Assembly (NCBI RefSeq): GCF_016056295.1
Contig: NZ_JAECZB010000015.1
Location: 1 to 64,000, forward strand
Direction of reading: 5' to 3'
Origin: Atlanticothrix silvestris CENA357
Lineage (GTDB): Bacteria > Cyanobacteriota > Cyanobacteriia > Cyanobacteriales > Nostocaceae
DNA length: 64,000 nucleotides
Shown one piece after another: positions 1 through 9,233 of the stretch. The notes under the pieces were generated by a model. That model was not told where the DNA came from. It was given only the letters and a program-made list of their open reading frames with translations, and ran no database searches. The translations under genes and the position numbers were made by a program. Numbering within the stretch: the first letter of the stretch is position 1; each line of letters starts with the position of its first letter.

Positions 1-1400
1 CCCCTGCCCCCCTGCCTCTTTCCCTCGACTGGATAAGCTCCAAACTCCTCCCTGCTCTCCAACAAACCCACCAAGAAATTACCAATCTTTTGCATGGACT
101 GGATGGTAAATATATCCAGAGCGCTCCATCTGGCGCACCTACGCGCGGGCGACCGGAAGTCTTGCCAACTGGAAGGAATTTTTACTCAGTTGATATCCGT
201 GCTATCCCCACAGAAACAGCTTGGGATGTAGGCAGAAAAGCTGCTGAGAATTTAATTGAATGTTATACACAGGAACATGGTGAGTATCCCAAAACACTGG
301 GATTATCATTATGGGGAACCGCCACGATGCGAACTGGTGGTGATGATATTGCTGAAGCTTTGGCTTTGTTGGGCGTGCGTCCTGTGTGGGATGGTGCAGC
401 ACGACGGGTAGTAGATATTGAAATCTTGCCATTATCGATTTTGGCACGTCCCCGTGTAGACGTAACCTTGCGAATTTCTGGCTTTTTCCGGGATGCTTTT
501 CCCAATTTAATTGATTTATTCGAGCAAGCAGTAACAGCAGTAGCAGCTTTAGATGAACTTTCAGAGTATAATCCCCTCGCGGAGCAAGTTCGTCAAGATA
601 CTGATTTTTGGATGCAACAAGGTTTAACTTCAGAAAATGCTCAGGTACGATCGCGCTACCGGGTTTTTGGTTCTCAACCAGGTGCTTACGGCGCGGGACT
701 CCAAGGCTTAATTGAATCGCAAAATTGGACAGATGATGAGGATTTAGCTCGTGCCTACATCAACTGGAGTTGTTACGCTTACACGAGCGCTGATACTAAT
801 CAAAGCATTGGGGGTTTAGTAGGAAATGCTGCACCGGAAGCATTTGAACAACGCTTAAAGCAGATGCAAGTTGTTTTACACAATCAAGACAACCGTGAAC
901 ACGACTTGCTCGATTCTGATGATTATTACCAATTTCAAGGAGGCTTAACGGCTGCGGTACGTTCTCTCCAAGGCAAAAATCCCCAAACCTATTTTGGTGA
1001 TAATTCCATTCCTGCTCAACCACGCATCCGCAAACTCAAAGAAGAAATCGCACGGGTGTATCGTTCTCGCGTAGTCAATCCCAAATGGATTGCTGGTATG
1101 ATGCGTCATGGCTACAAGGGTGCATTTGAAATGTCCGCAACTGTAGATTATTTATTCGCCTACGATGCCACAGCCAAATGTGTGGAAGACTACATGTATC
1201 AGGGCATAGCACAAGCTTATCTGCTTGATCCAATAGTCTCGGAATTTATTCATCGAAAGAATCCCTATGCTTTGCGTGATATTGCAGAAAGATTATTAGA
1301 AGCATCTCAGCGCGGTTTATGGGAAAATGTAAATATACTGATGTTAGAAACTTTGCGGAACTTAGTACATCAAGCTGAAGCAGTGATCGAAGAAAAATAA
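1..1400 (+). CDS. cobN: CobN-type cobaltochelatase large subunit, 3' part only
   Basis: This is the C-terminal part of the large chelatase subunit that inserts cobalt into the corrin ring during cobalamin synthesis. The frame is open to the left edge (first complete codon at base 3), so the start lies outside the window and about two thirds of the usual length is missing. CobN signatures visible here are LLHGLDGKY, SAPSGAPTRGRP and VLPTGRNFYS near the start and ALRDIAERLLEASQRGLW near the end. The related subunit ChlH (magnesium chelatase) is less likely because the GAPTRG and final ALRDIAERLLEA segments are CobN-like. The first eight codons are C/T-rich and read PAPLPLSL, which could be a linker or an in-frame low-complexity insertion. 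Confidence 0.86.
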   Translation, partial: PAPLPLSLDWISSKLLPALQQTHQEITNLLHGLDGKYIQSAPSGAPTRGRPEVLPTGRNFYSVDIRAIPTETAWDVGRKAAENLIECYTQEHGEYPKTLGLSLWGTATMRTGGDDIAEALALLGVRPVWDGAARRVVDIEILPLSILARPRVDVTLRISGFFRDAFPNLIDLFEQAVTAVAALDELSEYNPLAEQVRQDTDFWMQQGLTSENAQVRSRYRVFGSQPGAYGAGLQGLIESQNWTDDEDLARAYINWSCYAYTSADTNQSIGGLVGNAAPEAFEQRLKQMQVVLHNQDNREHDLLDSDDYYQFQGGLTAAVRSLQGKNPQTYFGDNSIPAQPRIRKLKEEIARVYRSRVVNPKWIAGMMRHGYKGAFEMSATVDYLFAYDATAKCVEDYMYQGIAQAYLLDPIVSEFIHRKNPYALRDIAERLLEASQRGLWENVNILMLETLRNLVHQAEAVIEEK

Positions 1401-1426
1401 CAAAACAAGTGATTTAGGAAACAAGT

Positions 1427-2602
1427 ATGGACAGCATTGCGTATTTGCACTTAGCTTTCGCCCATGAAAACAGCGAATCCAATGAACTCATATCTTTAAA
1501 AGCTTTATTAAGTCAGGAAGATGCGCCAGACTGGAAACGACTTTCTAGTAAGGCTTGGAGTTGTATGCTACCCCTTGCCCTCACTTTGTCTGTTCTCAGT
1601 TCTGTCGGTAGCGCCTTGGCACTGGAAAGAGGTGATCAAGGCCCTTCTGTCAAAAATTTGCAACAAAAGTTGCAACAAGCAGGTTTTTATCAAGCTCCTA
1701 TTACCCAAGTCTATGATTTTCCCACAGAAGATGCTGTCAGGCGCTTTCAAAAAGCTAATGGCATAACAGTTAACGGCATTGTAGGAACAACTACCCTGCA
1801 AAAATTAGAAGCTTGGCGCACGCAACCGATAAGTAACCAAATTCAAAAAACTAATACTACCAGTACACAAGTTAGAACAACCAATACTAGTACAGCAGCT
1901 AAAAAACCCATTGCCACTAGTACCGCAGCTAAAAATACTAGTACTGCTAGTTCCGTAACCAACAAACGCCGTAATTCTGGTTTACTTGTCAAAGGTGATG
2001 AAGGTGAAGATGTGAGAACTCTACAACAACGTTTGCGAGTTGCAGGTTTTTACTACGGTAACGCCACTGGGATATTTGGCCCAATCACTGAAGAGGCTGT
2101 CAAAAAGTTCCAAAAGACTTACAAATTAGATGTTGATGGTATTGTCGGCCCAGCTACACTGAGCAAATTACCACCAGTTGGTGTTGGTGGAGAAGATGCT
2201 CCCAAAGCAGTTGTTGACAAAGATAAACTCACTATAGGCGATCGCGGCGAAGCAGTGAGAGTTTTGCAAGAACATTTGATCCGAGCAGGATATTTAGAGG
2301 GAGAACCAAATGGCTACTTTGGCCCTTATACTGCGGATGCTGTACGTCGATTTCAAGGAGCTAATTACTTGGCAGCTAGTGGTGTAGCTGGCCCCACTAC
2401 CAGAGGTAAGTTATATAGCTTAGTTAAGACCGCTTCCAAAAGTGATTTTAGTGTCCTAGAAATTCAAAGACGGCTACGGGACAAGGGCTTTTATAAAGGC
2501 CAACTCAACGGTGTAATGGCAGATGACACGAAAAAAGCGATTAAGCAAGCCCAGGAATACTACGGTATCAGCCTTAGTGATATTAGAAGCGGAAGCTTTT
2601 AG
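1427..2602 (+). CDS. exported peptidoglycan-binding protein with four PG_binding_1 repeats
   Basis: The 391-residue protein has a hydrophobic segment at about residues 47-65 ending ALA-LERG, compatible with a signal sequence after an unusually long polar N-terminus. Peptidoglycan-binding type 1 repeats follow at about 66-125, 188-245 and 268-325, each with the pattern LQQxLxxAGFY and GxVGPxTLxKL, plus a shorter fourth at about 340-391. A Thr/Ser/Asn-rich linker separates repeats one and two. No catalytic domain is visible, so a cell-wall anchoring or wall-sensing role is inferred. The gene is convergent with furA 125 bases downstream, matching the alr1690-furA layout that I recall from Anabaena, where alr1690 transcripts read through into a furA antisense RNA. 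Confidence 0.85.
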   Translation: MDSIAYLHLAFAHENSESNELISLKALLSQEDAPDWKRLSSKAWSCMLPLALTLSVLSSVGSALALERGDQGPSVKNLQQKLQQAGFYQAPITQVYDFPTEDAVRRFQKANGITVNGIVGTTTLQKLEAWRTQPISNQIQKTNTTSTQVRTTNTSTAAKKPIATSTAAKNTSTASSVTNKRRNSGLLVKGDEGEDVRTLQQRLRVAGFYYGNATGIFGPITEEAVKKFQKTYKLDVDGIVGPATLSKLPPVGVGGEDAPKAVVDKDKLTIGDRGEAVRVLQEHLIRAGYLEGEPNGYFGPYTADAVRRFQGANYLAASGVAGPTTRGKLYSLVKTASKSDFSVLEIQRRLRDKGFYKGQLNGVMADDTKKAIKQAQEYYGISLSDIRSGSF

Positions 2603-2727
2603 CATCCGCTTAGGTTCTATCAATACAAGTACTCAACGGGTTGCTTACCTCCGATAACAATTAATAGGAAATTGCTCAAAGTTATTAGTTGACCTGAGTA
2701 ACTCCGCTTTGTTATCTCACCCAAGTG

Positions 2728-3183
2728 CTAAAGTGGCATCAGTGCCCGTTGGCACTTGGGGCACACTGCATGAATGGTCATTTGGCAATCAAGCAGGTGA
2801 AAACCTTCTTTTTGGGCAGTTTTTGCACCTATTTTTAAAATGGAGTCGTTTTTAAACTCAATAGTCGCGTTACACTTCACACAAATCAAGTGGTGGTGAT
2901 GATGGGGATAAGGCTGATTAATTTCATAATGTTTATGACCTTCTCCCAGTTCTAGCTCTCGTAAAAGCCCCATCCGTGCCATCAACTTTAGTGTCCGGTA
3001 GATAGTTGAAAGACTGATACCTTCACCTTCACCTTCTAATCGATGATAAAGATCCTCGGCACTGAGATGTTGACCTTGCGGAAGTTCTTGAAAAATGTGT
3101 AAAATTGTTTCGCGCTGGGGAGTTAAACGCCAGCCTCGTTCGTTTAATTCTGCCTTGAGTGAAGTAGTTGTATAGACAGTCAT
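2728..3183 (-). CDS. furA: ferric uptake regulator FurA
   Basis: This is a 151-residue Fur-family repressor that couples iron status, and in cyanobacteria also heme and redox signals, to transcription. It has an N-terminal winged helix (SLSTIYRTLKLM recognition region near residues 57-68) and a C-terminal metal-binding dimerisation domain with a run of five His at 94-98. Five cysteines lie at 101, 104, 133, 141 and 144, in two CxxC motifs plus one, the pattern of Anabaena FurA. The ATG at 3183 giving MTVYTTTS is chosen over an in-frame TTG 15 bases upstream because it matches known FurA N-termini. It is transcribed away from sigC with its own 360-base upstream region and faces the peptidoglycan-binding gene. 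Confidence 0.95.
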   Translation of the reverse strand: MTVYTTTSLKAELNERGWRLTPQRETILHIFQELPQGQHLSAEDLYHRLEGEGEGISLSTIYRTLKLMARMGLLRELELGEGHKHYEINQPYPHHHHHLICVKCNATIEFKNDSILKIGAKTAQKEGFHLLDCQMTIHAVCPKCQRALMPL

Positions 3184-3189
3184 ACTAAT

Positions 3190-3340
3190 TTTTCTCAATA
3201 AAGCCTGTTAATTGAGAATATAACAAATGTTTTGAGCTGTTTGCAACAATTATGACTTATTGAGAATATTTATTAAAGTCTCAAAAATAATTAACGAAAT
3301 ATAAGTCAGCCATATAGTGATTATGATCCCTATTCTCAAG
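3190..3340 (-). promoter_or_regulatory. cluster of Fur-box-like half sites upstream of furA
   Basis: The octamer ATTGAGAA occurs at 3211-3218 and 3259-3266, and its complement TTCTCAAT lies at 3192-3199. A further TATTCTCAA lies at 3331-3339. Two of the copies extend to ATTGAGAATAT. GAGAAT/ATTCTC is a frequent half-site of Fur boxes, so negative autoregulation of furA, known in Anabaena, is a reasonable inference. Binding is not shown by sequence alone. Confidence 0.45.
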
Positions 3341-3543
3341 GGATTATCAAAAACATGATTGGTAAATATTACCTGTACTTAAGTGCAAAAAGTTTTCTAT
3401 AAGCTAGAAAGACATTTTAGTAGCAAAGATCAAGTTAGTTAGCTAGAAATAGTTAAGGATAAAAAGTCCCTAGTAAAAGCTTTGTTTACTATAGACTATT
3501 AATTATAAATTAGGAGGCGGAGCGTTCATGGCCCCGCCAGTAA

Positions 3544-4794
3544 CTAGCTGAGGGATTCCAAATAGTCGCGGATAAGGTTGCGTCGTTTGGGTTGACGTAG
3601 TTTCTGCAAAGCTTTTGATTCAATTTGGCGTACCCGTTCCCGCGATAAATCAAGAGCGCGGCCAATTTCTGCAAGAGAGTAAGGATGACCATCTGCTAAA
3701 CCAAACCGCATCAAAATCACATCACGCTCGCGGCTAGTTAAATCAGCTAACAAATTATGCAAGTCTTTTTGTAAAGATTCTCGCATTAGCATTTCTTCAG
3801 GAGTCACACTGTCGGTTTCGAGTAATTCGCCTAACTCAGTGTCCTTATCCTTACCTACCTTAGTTTCTAAAGAAACAGAACGAGGTACTCTTAACAAAAC
3901 TTCCCGGACTTGGGTAGGAGTCATGTCTAACTCAATTGCCAAGTCTTCTAATGTTGGAGTACGACCTTTTTCTTGAGCAATTTTACGCTGAGCTTTTTTA
4001 ATTTTGTTAAGTTTTTCTGTAATATGTACAGGTAAGCGGATCGTGCGACTAGAAGTAGCGATCGCTCTTGTAATTCCTTGACGAATCCACCAGTAAGCGT
4101 AGGTGCTAAAGCGATATCCTTTAGTAGGGTCAAATTTTTCTACTGCACGCTCCAAACCTAGTGTGCCTTCTTGGACTAAATCCAATAATTCCAAACCACG
4201 ATTTTGATACTTCTTGGCAACAGACACAACCAAGCGAAGATTAGCCTTGATCATGTGTTCTTTTGCCTGGAGTCCTTGAGTCTGGACTTTCTCCAATTCT
4301 TCTACGGTCAACTTGGCAATTTCTGCCCAACGACGCTTACCATCTGCCAAAATCGGTTTGAGATCCGACAAATTTACACCAGCTGTAGTAGCCCACCTTT
4401 CTAAAGACGGACGATGTCCCAATTCAGAAGTTAAACGCTCCTGAACTTCAATTAACCTTAGATAAGGTGAAACTACTTCATCCCCTTGCTTGGCAGCATT
4501 GGCAAGTACTATACGCATCCGCAAGTAGCGCTGGACTTTTTGAGCTTCTGAAACTTCTTCATCACGCCCTAATAACCTAACTCGACCAATTTCCTGAAGA
4601 TATAGACGTACCAGATCTGTACTGCGACGGTTAGTGTTAGCACCAAAGTTAGCAGGATCAGCAGCAGCTATTTCTAGCTCCTGTAGATCATCTGCCGACA
4701 ACTCACTGTCATCAATCGTGAGATCTGAGTCCAAAACCTGGCGAGATTTTGGGGTATTGTAGGCGGCATCTGCGTAAAAAGATGTTGCTGGCAT
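3544..4794 (-). CDS. sigC: group 2 RNA polymerase sigma factor SigC
   Basis: This 416-residue sigma-70 protein directs RNA polymerase to promoters under nitrogen and carbon stress in cyanobacteria and, in Anabaena, in developing heterocysts. Region 1.2 (TDLVRLYLQEIGRVRLL) is at about residues 60-76. Region 2 (NLRLVVSVAKKY and FSTYAYWWIRQGITRAI) is at about 182-245, followed by region 3. The region 4 helix-turn-helix (SLAEIGRALDLSRERVRQIE) is at about 370-390. The N-terminus PATSFYADAAYNT and the position next to furA fit SigC rather than principal SigA, which has a different N-terminus. It is preceded by a 510-base non-coding leader with several hairpins. Confidence 0.9.
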   Translation of the reverse strand: MPATSFYADAAYNTPKSRQVLDSDLTIDDSELSADDLQELEIAAADPANFGANTNRRSTDLVRLYLQEIGRVRLLGRDEEVSEAQKVQRYLRMRIVLANAAKQGDEVVSPYLRLIEVQERLTSELGHRPSLERWATTAGVNLSDLKPILADGKRRWAEIAKLTVEELEKVQTQGLQAKEHMIKANLRLVVSVAKKYQNRGLELLDLVQEGTLGLERAVEKFDPTKGYRFSTYAYWWIRQGITRAIATSSRTIRLPVHITEKLNKIKKAQRKIAQEKGRTPTLEDLAIELDMTPTQVREVLLRVPRSVSLETKVGKDKDTELGELLETDSVTPEEMLMRESLQKDLHNLLADLTSRERDVILMRFGLADGHPYSLAEIGRALDLSRERVRQIESKALQKLRQPKRRNLIRDYLESLS

Positions 4795-5304
4795 AAAATC
4801 GTCTCAATGGCTCCAGGTAACAATAGATTACGGTGAGTCAGCGCTGCAGGAAGGTTAGCCCGACCTAGGCAACTGCAAACCCGAAGGGTCAGCTAATCAA
4901 CTGTTGCTATTGTTCCCGTGATTCAAGATGAACTAACACGGTTGAGAATTTCAGTACGGTTTTTTTGAAAAAAACTGCACTGGTTATTTTCAGACATCTG
5001 AGTGTCTGATTGAACCAATAGCTATTCAAATCACGGCTAGGCTAATAATTTCAAACTACCTAGTCAGCATTTCAACTTTGATATATGTGGACTGTTACTC
5101 TTGTAACGGGTATAAACATCTTTCAGTAAAAATTATGTTTATCATTGGCATAGTCATATCTACACGACTAGGAAAGTAATATCCTGACGATTTACTAATT
5201 TTTCTCTAAGGATTATTTGGGAATCATTAGATGTGATGGATAAGTTAGTAGTTACGCAAAACAACGCAACTACTAGCTAATAACTAATTAACTTTAACGA
5301 CTGG
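4795..5304 (-). other. 510-base gene-free leader of sigC with predicted hairpins
   Basis: No open frame of note is seen. Inverted repeats visible on the sigC strand include TCAGACA/TGTCTGA (4990-5009), a poly-T/poly-A stem at about 4956-4977, and a nested stem at 4869-4908 with outer GCAAC/GTTGC arms around an inner ACCC-GAA-GGGT hairpin. These suggest a long structured 5' untranslated region or several start sites. Multiple promoters are plausible for a developmentally used sigma factor. No known riboswitch class was recognised. Confidence 0.5.
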
Positions 5305-6234
5305 TTAATAATCGTATTCTGGCTTGATGTCTCGCAGCATCAGTTCTTCAAGTGCTTGTCGGGGTGTGACTTCACCTTTAAGTAATCGATAAACTTCCTC
5401 GGTAATCGGGATATTAATCTTTTGCTGCTTAGCTACTTGCACCAAAACCTCACAAGTATTAACTCCCTCAGCGGTTCCTGGCAAATTTGCCAGAGTTTCT
5501 GTAAGTGTTTGACCACGGGCCATTTGGTAGCCAACTTGGTAGTTGCGACTGAGAGGACTATTGCAGGTAGCTAACAAATCTCCTAGACCCGATAAACCGT
5601 AAAATGTTTCCGTCTTCGCTCCCCAAAAGTTGCCGATCCGAACCATTTCTGTAAGTCCACGGGTGACTAAAGCAGCTTTGGCATTAGTTCCTAATTGTAA
5701 GCCATCACATACACCAGCTGCGATCGCAATTACATTCTTCAGTGTTCCTCCCAGTTCCACACCTACGGGGTCAGGATTGGTATAAACGCGGAAATGAGAA
5801 GAAGAAAATACCAGTTGTACTAGTACAGACGCAGTAGTTACACTGCTAGCAACTACCGTTGCAGCTGGCAATGATTGTTGAATTTCTTGAGATAAATTGG
5901 GACCTGATAAAACAACTACTGCATGGTTAGGAAATGCTGTTTGCCAAATTTGCGAAGGTGTGTAGGTAGTTTGAGGATCTAAGCCTTTGGTTGCGGTGAC
6001 AAAAATTGCCTTTGGAGATATGGGAAAAGACTGTACTTGAGAAGCAACATCCCTAACACCTTTCATTGATATAGCAGACAGAACTAATTGGGCATCTCGT
6101 ACTACTGCTTCTAAAGTTTCTGACCCCTGACGTGACCACAAGCGCACATTATGACCATTTGCTGCTGCTAGATTTGCTAAAGATGCACCCCAAGCACCTG
6201 CACCCAAAATTGCAACCGATTGTGGATTAGTCAT
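5305..6234 (-). CDS. gpsA: NAD(P)-dependent glycerol-3-phosphate dehydrogenase
   Basis: GpsA reduces dihydroxyacetone phosphate to sn-glycerol-3-phosphate, the backbone for membrane glycerolipids, in the cytoplasm. The 309-residue protein begins with a Rossmann motif AILGAGAWGASLANLAA. It carries GTLKNVIAIAAGVCDGL with the catalytic Lys and GTNAKAALVTRGLTEM near the middle, and FYGLSGLGDLLATC after that. Length fits the cyanobacterial family. The ATG at 6234 has AAGGAAA about ten bases upstream on the coding strand. It lies 19 bases after lipA and is probably cotranscribed with it. Confidence 0.95.
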   Translation of the reverse strand: MTNPQSVAILGAGAWGASLANLAAANGHNVRLWSRQGSETLEAVVRDAQLVLSAISMKGVRDVASQVQSFPISPKAIFVTATKGLDPQTTYTPSQIWQTAFPNHAVVVLSGPNLSQEIQQSLPAATVVASSVTTASVLVQLVFSSSHFRVYTNPDPVGVELGGTLKNVIAIAAGVCDGLQLGTNAKAALVTRGLTEMVRIGNFWGAKTETFYGLSGLGDLLATCNSPLSRNYQVGYQMARGQTLTETLANLPGTAEGVNTCEVLVQVAKQQKINIPITEEVYRLLKGEVTPRQALEELMLRDIKPEYDY

Positions 6235-6253
6235 TGGTCAGTTTCCTTGTTTT

Positions 6254-7132
6254 TTATCCTCGATTGCGGGGATAGCGTTTCATTAATTCTCTTACTTGTT
6301 CTGCATGGTATGAACTTCGAGTCAAGGGTGAAGAAACAACTTGTAAAAATCCTATTTCTTCACCGAATACTTTCCAAGCAGCAAATTGTTCTGGATGGAC
6401 AAATTCATTTACTTGCAAGTGCTTTTGACTGGGTTGGAGATATTGCCCAATTGTCAAGATATCGCAATCTGCTGTTCGCAAGTCTTGCATCACCTGACGA
6501 ATTTCTGCATCAGTTTCGCCAAGTCCCACCATGATACCGGATTTGGTATATGTTTTTGGAGCAATTTGGCGTGTTTGCTGCAATAATTCCAATGTGCGAT
6601 CGTAGTTTCCTTGGGGACGCACCCGTCGGTATAAACGTGGAACAGTCTCTGTGTTGTGGTTTAAGACTTCCGGTGCAGCTTGCAAAATCATTTCTAAAGC
6701 ATTCCAATTGCCGCACAAGTCAGGAATTAGTACCTCAATTGTCGTTTGAGGTGAAATTTTACGCACTGCCGCAATACACTTTACAAACTGGGATGCCCCA
6801 CCATCAGGTAAATCATCTCGGTTAACAGAAGTTATTACTACATGATTAAGTCTCATGCGATGGACAGCTTGCGCTAGTCGTTCTGGTTCTGTAGGGTCTA
6901 AAGCTTGAGGTTTTTTCTCAAAGTCAATATCACAATAGGGGCAAGCACGGGTACAGGCTGGGCCCATAATCAAAAATGTGGCAGTACCAGCTTTGAAGCA
7001 CTCACCAATATTTGGACATGATGCTTCTTCACAAACCGTATTGAGCGCTAAATCCCGCAAAACTTCTTTAACGTTACCTACGCGCTCCCACTGAGGCGCT
7101 TTTACCCGCAGCCAGTCTGGTTTAACAGTCAC
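6254..7132 (-). CDS. lipA: lipoyl synthase
   Basis: LipA is a radical-SAM enzyme that inserts two sulfur atoms into protein-bound octanoyl groups to make the lipoyl cofactor of pyruvate dehydrogenase and the glycine cleavage system. The auxiliary cluster motif [12 protein letters not shown] is at about residues 34-45 and the radical-SAM motif CTRACPYC at about 60-67. The C-terminal RSSYHAE supplies the conserved Ser ligand region. The 292-residue length is normal. The start is GTG (MTVKPDWLR). It is the first gene of a lipA-gpsA pair. Confidence 0.95.
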   Translation of the reverse strand: MTVKPDWLRVKAPQWERVGNVKEVLRDLALNTVCEEASCPNIGECFKAGTATFLIMGPACTRACPYCDIDFEKKPQALDPTEPERLAQAVHRMRLNHVVITSVNRDDLPDGGASQFVKCIAAVRKISPQTTIEVLIPDLCGNWNALEMILQAAPEVLNHNTETVPRLYRRVRPQGNYDRTLELLQQTRQIAPKTYTKSGIMVGLGETDAEIRQVMQDLRTADCDILTIGQYLQPSQKHLQVNEFVHPEQFAAWKVFGEEIGFLQVVSSPLTRSSYHAEQVRELMKRYPRNRG

Positions 7133-7251
7133 AATCCGCTTACCGCTGAAAGTTATACAAATCTAATCGTAGCAAGCAAAGCCTTTGTTGAGTTCTACTA
7201 TGTATAGATATAAATTTGTGATATCTTGGTAAAGCAATGCCATATTGATGG

Positions 7252-7325
7252 CGGGATGTGGCGCAGCTTGGTAGCGCACTTCGTTCGGGACGAAGGGGCC
7301 GCTGGTTCGAATCCAGTCATCCCGA
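7252..7325 (+). tRNA. trnP-CGG: tRNA-Pro (anticodon CGG)
   Basis: A full cloverleaf can be drawn. The acceptor stem is CGGGATG/CATCCCG (7252-7258 with 7318-7324) with discriminator A at 7325. The D stem is GCGC/GCGC and the anticodon stem CTTCG/CGAAG around loop TTCGGGA, giving anticodon CGG at 7286-7288. A five-base variable loop and a T arm with TTCGAAT complete it. The 3' CCA is not encoded, as is common in cyanobacteria. Confidence 0.95.
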
Positions 7326-7345
7326 TTTTATTTTTTTACAACTTT

Positions 7346-7699
7346 TTATCCTACTTGCTCTAAATACTGATTAATGTCTTCAATAATCCTGGTAAGTTCA
7401 GCTTCTGTAGTCAAACGAATGCTGACATCGCGGATGGTGAGTAAGACTTTGGCTGCAAAGGGAGTAGGCCAGATATTAGGATTGCAGAAAATTTCTAAAA
7501 ACACTCCACCAGTGTAGCGGTATTCTAAGGGAGGCTGAGGAGTAACTTTACCACTACCAAGTGTTGGTTTAGAAGCAACAGCTTTAAGACGCTCCATCAG
7601 TTGATCTGTAGCTGTTTTTAATTCCCGTGCTGCTTGGGGTGAAAAACTAAAGGAGACAGAACCCTCAATTAAATTCAGTGTCAAAGGAGTTGAAGACAT
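7346..7699 (-). CDS. conserved hypothetical protein, 117 residues
   Basis: I do not recognise a named family. The protein is soluble and small. Hydrophilic helices near residues 20-42 (AARELKTATDQLMERLKA) and at the C-terminus (LTRIIEDINQYLEQ) flank a central beta-like part (GGVFLEIFCNPN and VLLTIRDVSIRL). There is no signal peptide or transmembrane segment. It ends about 20 bases after the tRNA-Pro, on the opposite strand. Codon use and HIP-rich surroundings resemble its neighbours, so it is probably a real lineage-wide cyanobacterial gene of unknown role. Confidence 0.7.
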   Translation of the reverse strand: MSSTPLTLNLIEGSVSFSFSPQAARELKTATDQLMERLKAVASKPTLGSGKVTPQPPLEYRYTGGVFLEIFCNPNIWPTPFAAKVLLTIRDVSIRLTTEAELTRIIEDINQYLEQVG

Positions 7700-8358
7700 G
7701 AGCTATCTATTAAAACTTCTTGATAATTACCTATATTACTGGAATAGGAGTTGCAACCGGGTAATACTTCGCCAATTTACGAGGCTGAGTTGATGATGGT
7801 TTCATTATTAACTCACTGTTCTCTGAGGTTTGGCAAAAACAATAAGTTCTAAAAATTCCTTTAATATTTCCCACAAGGTTTTTTTTAATGTATTTACCGC
7901 AGTATAGGTGTTTGAGATAACAAACTACCTTTCAAGTGAAACGCTTATGTATGGGTATTTTGGCAAAACTGGCAAAATTTTTTTAGGCTCTTATTTTGGC
8001 AAAAGTATTGTTAGATAATATGCGCTTGTTTTTGCCTTATGGAAAAAAACTGAACCAAGAAAATTCTGTATGATGTCTGTGTAAGGAATACATACTATTG
8101 TGTACGTCTAAACAAGGTTTTACATTTTGCTTAAGAACCAAGTATGCTCTTGTGTTGGACTATTTCGGTAAAAGCTAGACTTGTTTTTTTATTTCTGAAA
8201 ACAACAAATTTGATCTCAATGTTTGCTTCAAACTTATATCCCTCTTCAATCACTATAGACAGAGAAAAGTAAAAAACATTAAGATTATCTGGTGTCTGCA
8301 ATAGCACCTCATACCCGATATTTAAGAGTGTATATTTTGTTTTTTGTCAGTTCCTAGA
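7700..8358. other. 659-base intergenic region with repeated TTTGGCAAAA-type motifs
   Basis: No gene is visible. TTTGGCAAAA-like words recur at about 7828-7840, 7968-7985 (two overlapping copies as GGCAAAACTGGCAAAA) and 7994-8004, and a TTTTTGCC word lies near 8032. The rest is AT-rich. The motif cluster may be a binding-site array or chance in AT-rich DNA. Confidence 0.35.
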
Positions 8359-8850
8359 CTAGTATTCTACTGCTTTCGTACTGACATATACATCAATTTC
8401 ATTTTCTGTCCTATATTTGACTACTGTAGCAAAGTTTTTCGCATGATACTCACTGGTAAAAACACCAATGATATATTTACCATTTTCAGATGTTCTACCT
8501 CCTTTACAAAATTCAGACTTAACTACATGATGTAGGTATTTTTTGTCATCAATAGAAACAAGCCAGCCTTTTTTGATTGTTCCATTTTTGATGTCAGGGC
8601 TTACACACAGATCATTTACAGGAAACTCGGCATTATCTTCTAAGTGTTTTAGAATAGAGTTAGTAGCAGAATCATGTTGTGCTACTGTAGCTCGTTGCAC
8701 AGCAAGCCAAAACCCAGCTACCGTAGTGATGAACCCGATAATCTTAATAATTCCCCAAATAGTAACTGGTTCAGCTTTTACGGACTTAGGAGAGGAAACA
8801 ATTAACATTAAACCAACGCATAAAGCAGCAATAATTTTTTTGACTTTCAT
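8359..8850 (-). CDS. small exported protein of unknown function
   Basis: The 163-residue protein has a clear signal peptide: KVKK, a hydrophobic core to about residue 18, and a probable cleavage site after VKA at residue 26. A second hydrophobic stretch at about 30-50 (IWGIIKIIGFITTVAGFWLAV) could be a membrane anchor. The mature part has two cysteines (LCVSPD and EFCKGG) that could form a disulfide. The C-terminal segment GVFTSEYHAKNFATVVK has a weak SPOR-like look. No family was recognised. It is divergent from the downstream HTH-AAA gene across 383 bases. Confidence 0.65.
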   Translation of the reverse strand: MKVKKIIAALCVGLMLIVSSPKSVKAEPVTIWGIIKIIGFITTVAGFWLAVQRATVAQHDSATNSILKHLEDNAEFPVNDLCVSPDIKNGTIKKGWLVSIDDKKYLHHVVKSEFCKGGRTSENGKYIIGVFTSEYHAKNFATVVKYRTENEIDVYVSTKAVEY

Positions 8851-9233
8851 GGTTTAAATGTAGTGAATGTATCTGACCGATGGTAACTGTATGAGGTTAC
8901 TGCCTCTTTATACAAGATTAGTAGCGATAAACTTCAATTTAGGCTTGTTTAATGTGATAGCTTTGGTAGCTTTTAGTTAAGTAAATGAAGTTACTGTAGC
9001 TCACGGTGAAATTATACCATCCGAACTTCGATAGGTTACTGATAATATATCTGTATAAAATGTGTCTAAATACCCCCCAGGCTTTTAGTTTGAGGGCTGA
9101 GGGTTAATAAATATAATTAATATTTCTCAGAAGTATAAAGAAGAATATTCCCTACATATAGATTCATGCCAAAAAACGGTATTTTGGTTATGGACAGGTC
9201 AATTTACAGGTACAAGATGAGCTTTGAGCCTCT
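8851..9233. other. 383-base divergent intergenic region
   Basis: AT-rich spacer between the exported protein gene (minus strand) and the HTH-AAA gene (plus strand). It should hold promoters for both. No repeat, RNA or terminator structure stands out. Confidence 0.4.

Noticed and set aside
4204-4404. Plus-strand frame inside sigC, and many similar antisense frames
   Set aside because: Shadows of the real gene in the opposite strand, with no family or start signals.
3544-4794. Principal sigma factor SigA
   Set aside because: The N-terminus and neighbourhood match SigC, and the family-1 N-terminal extension is absent.
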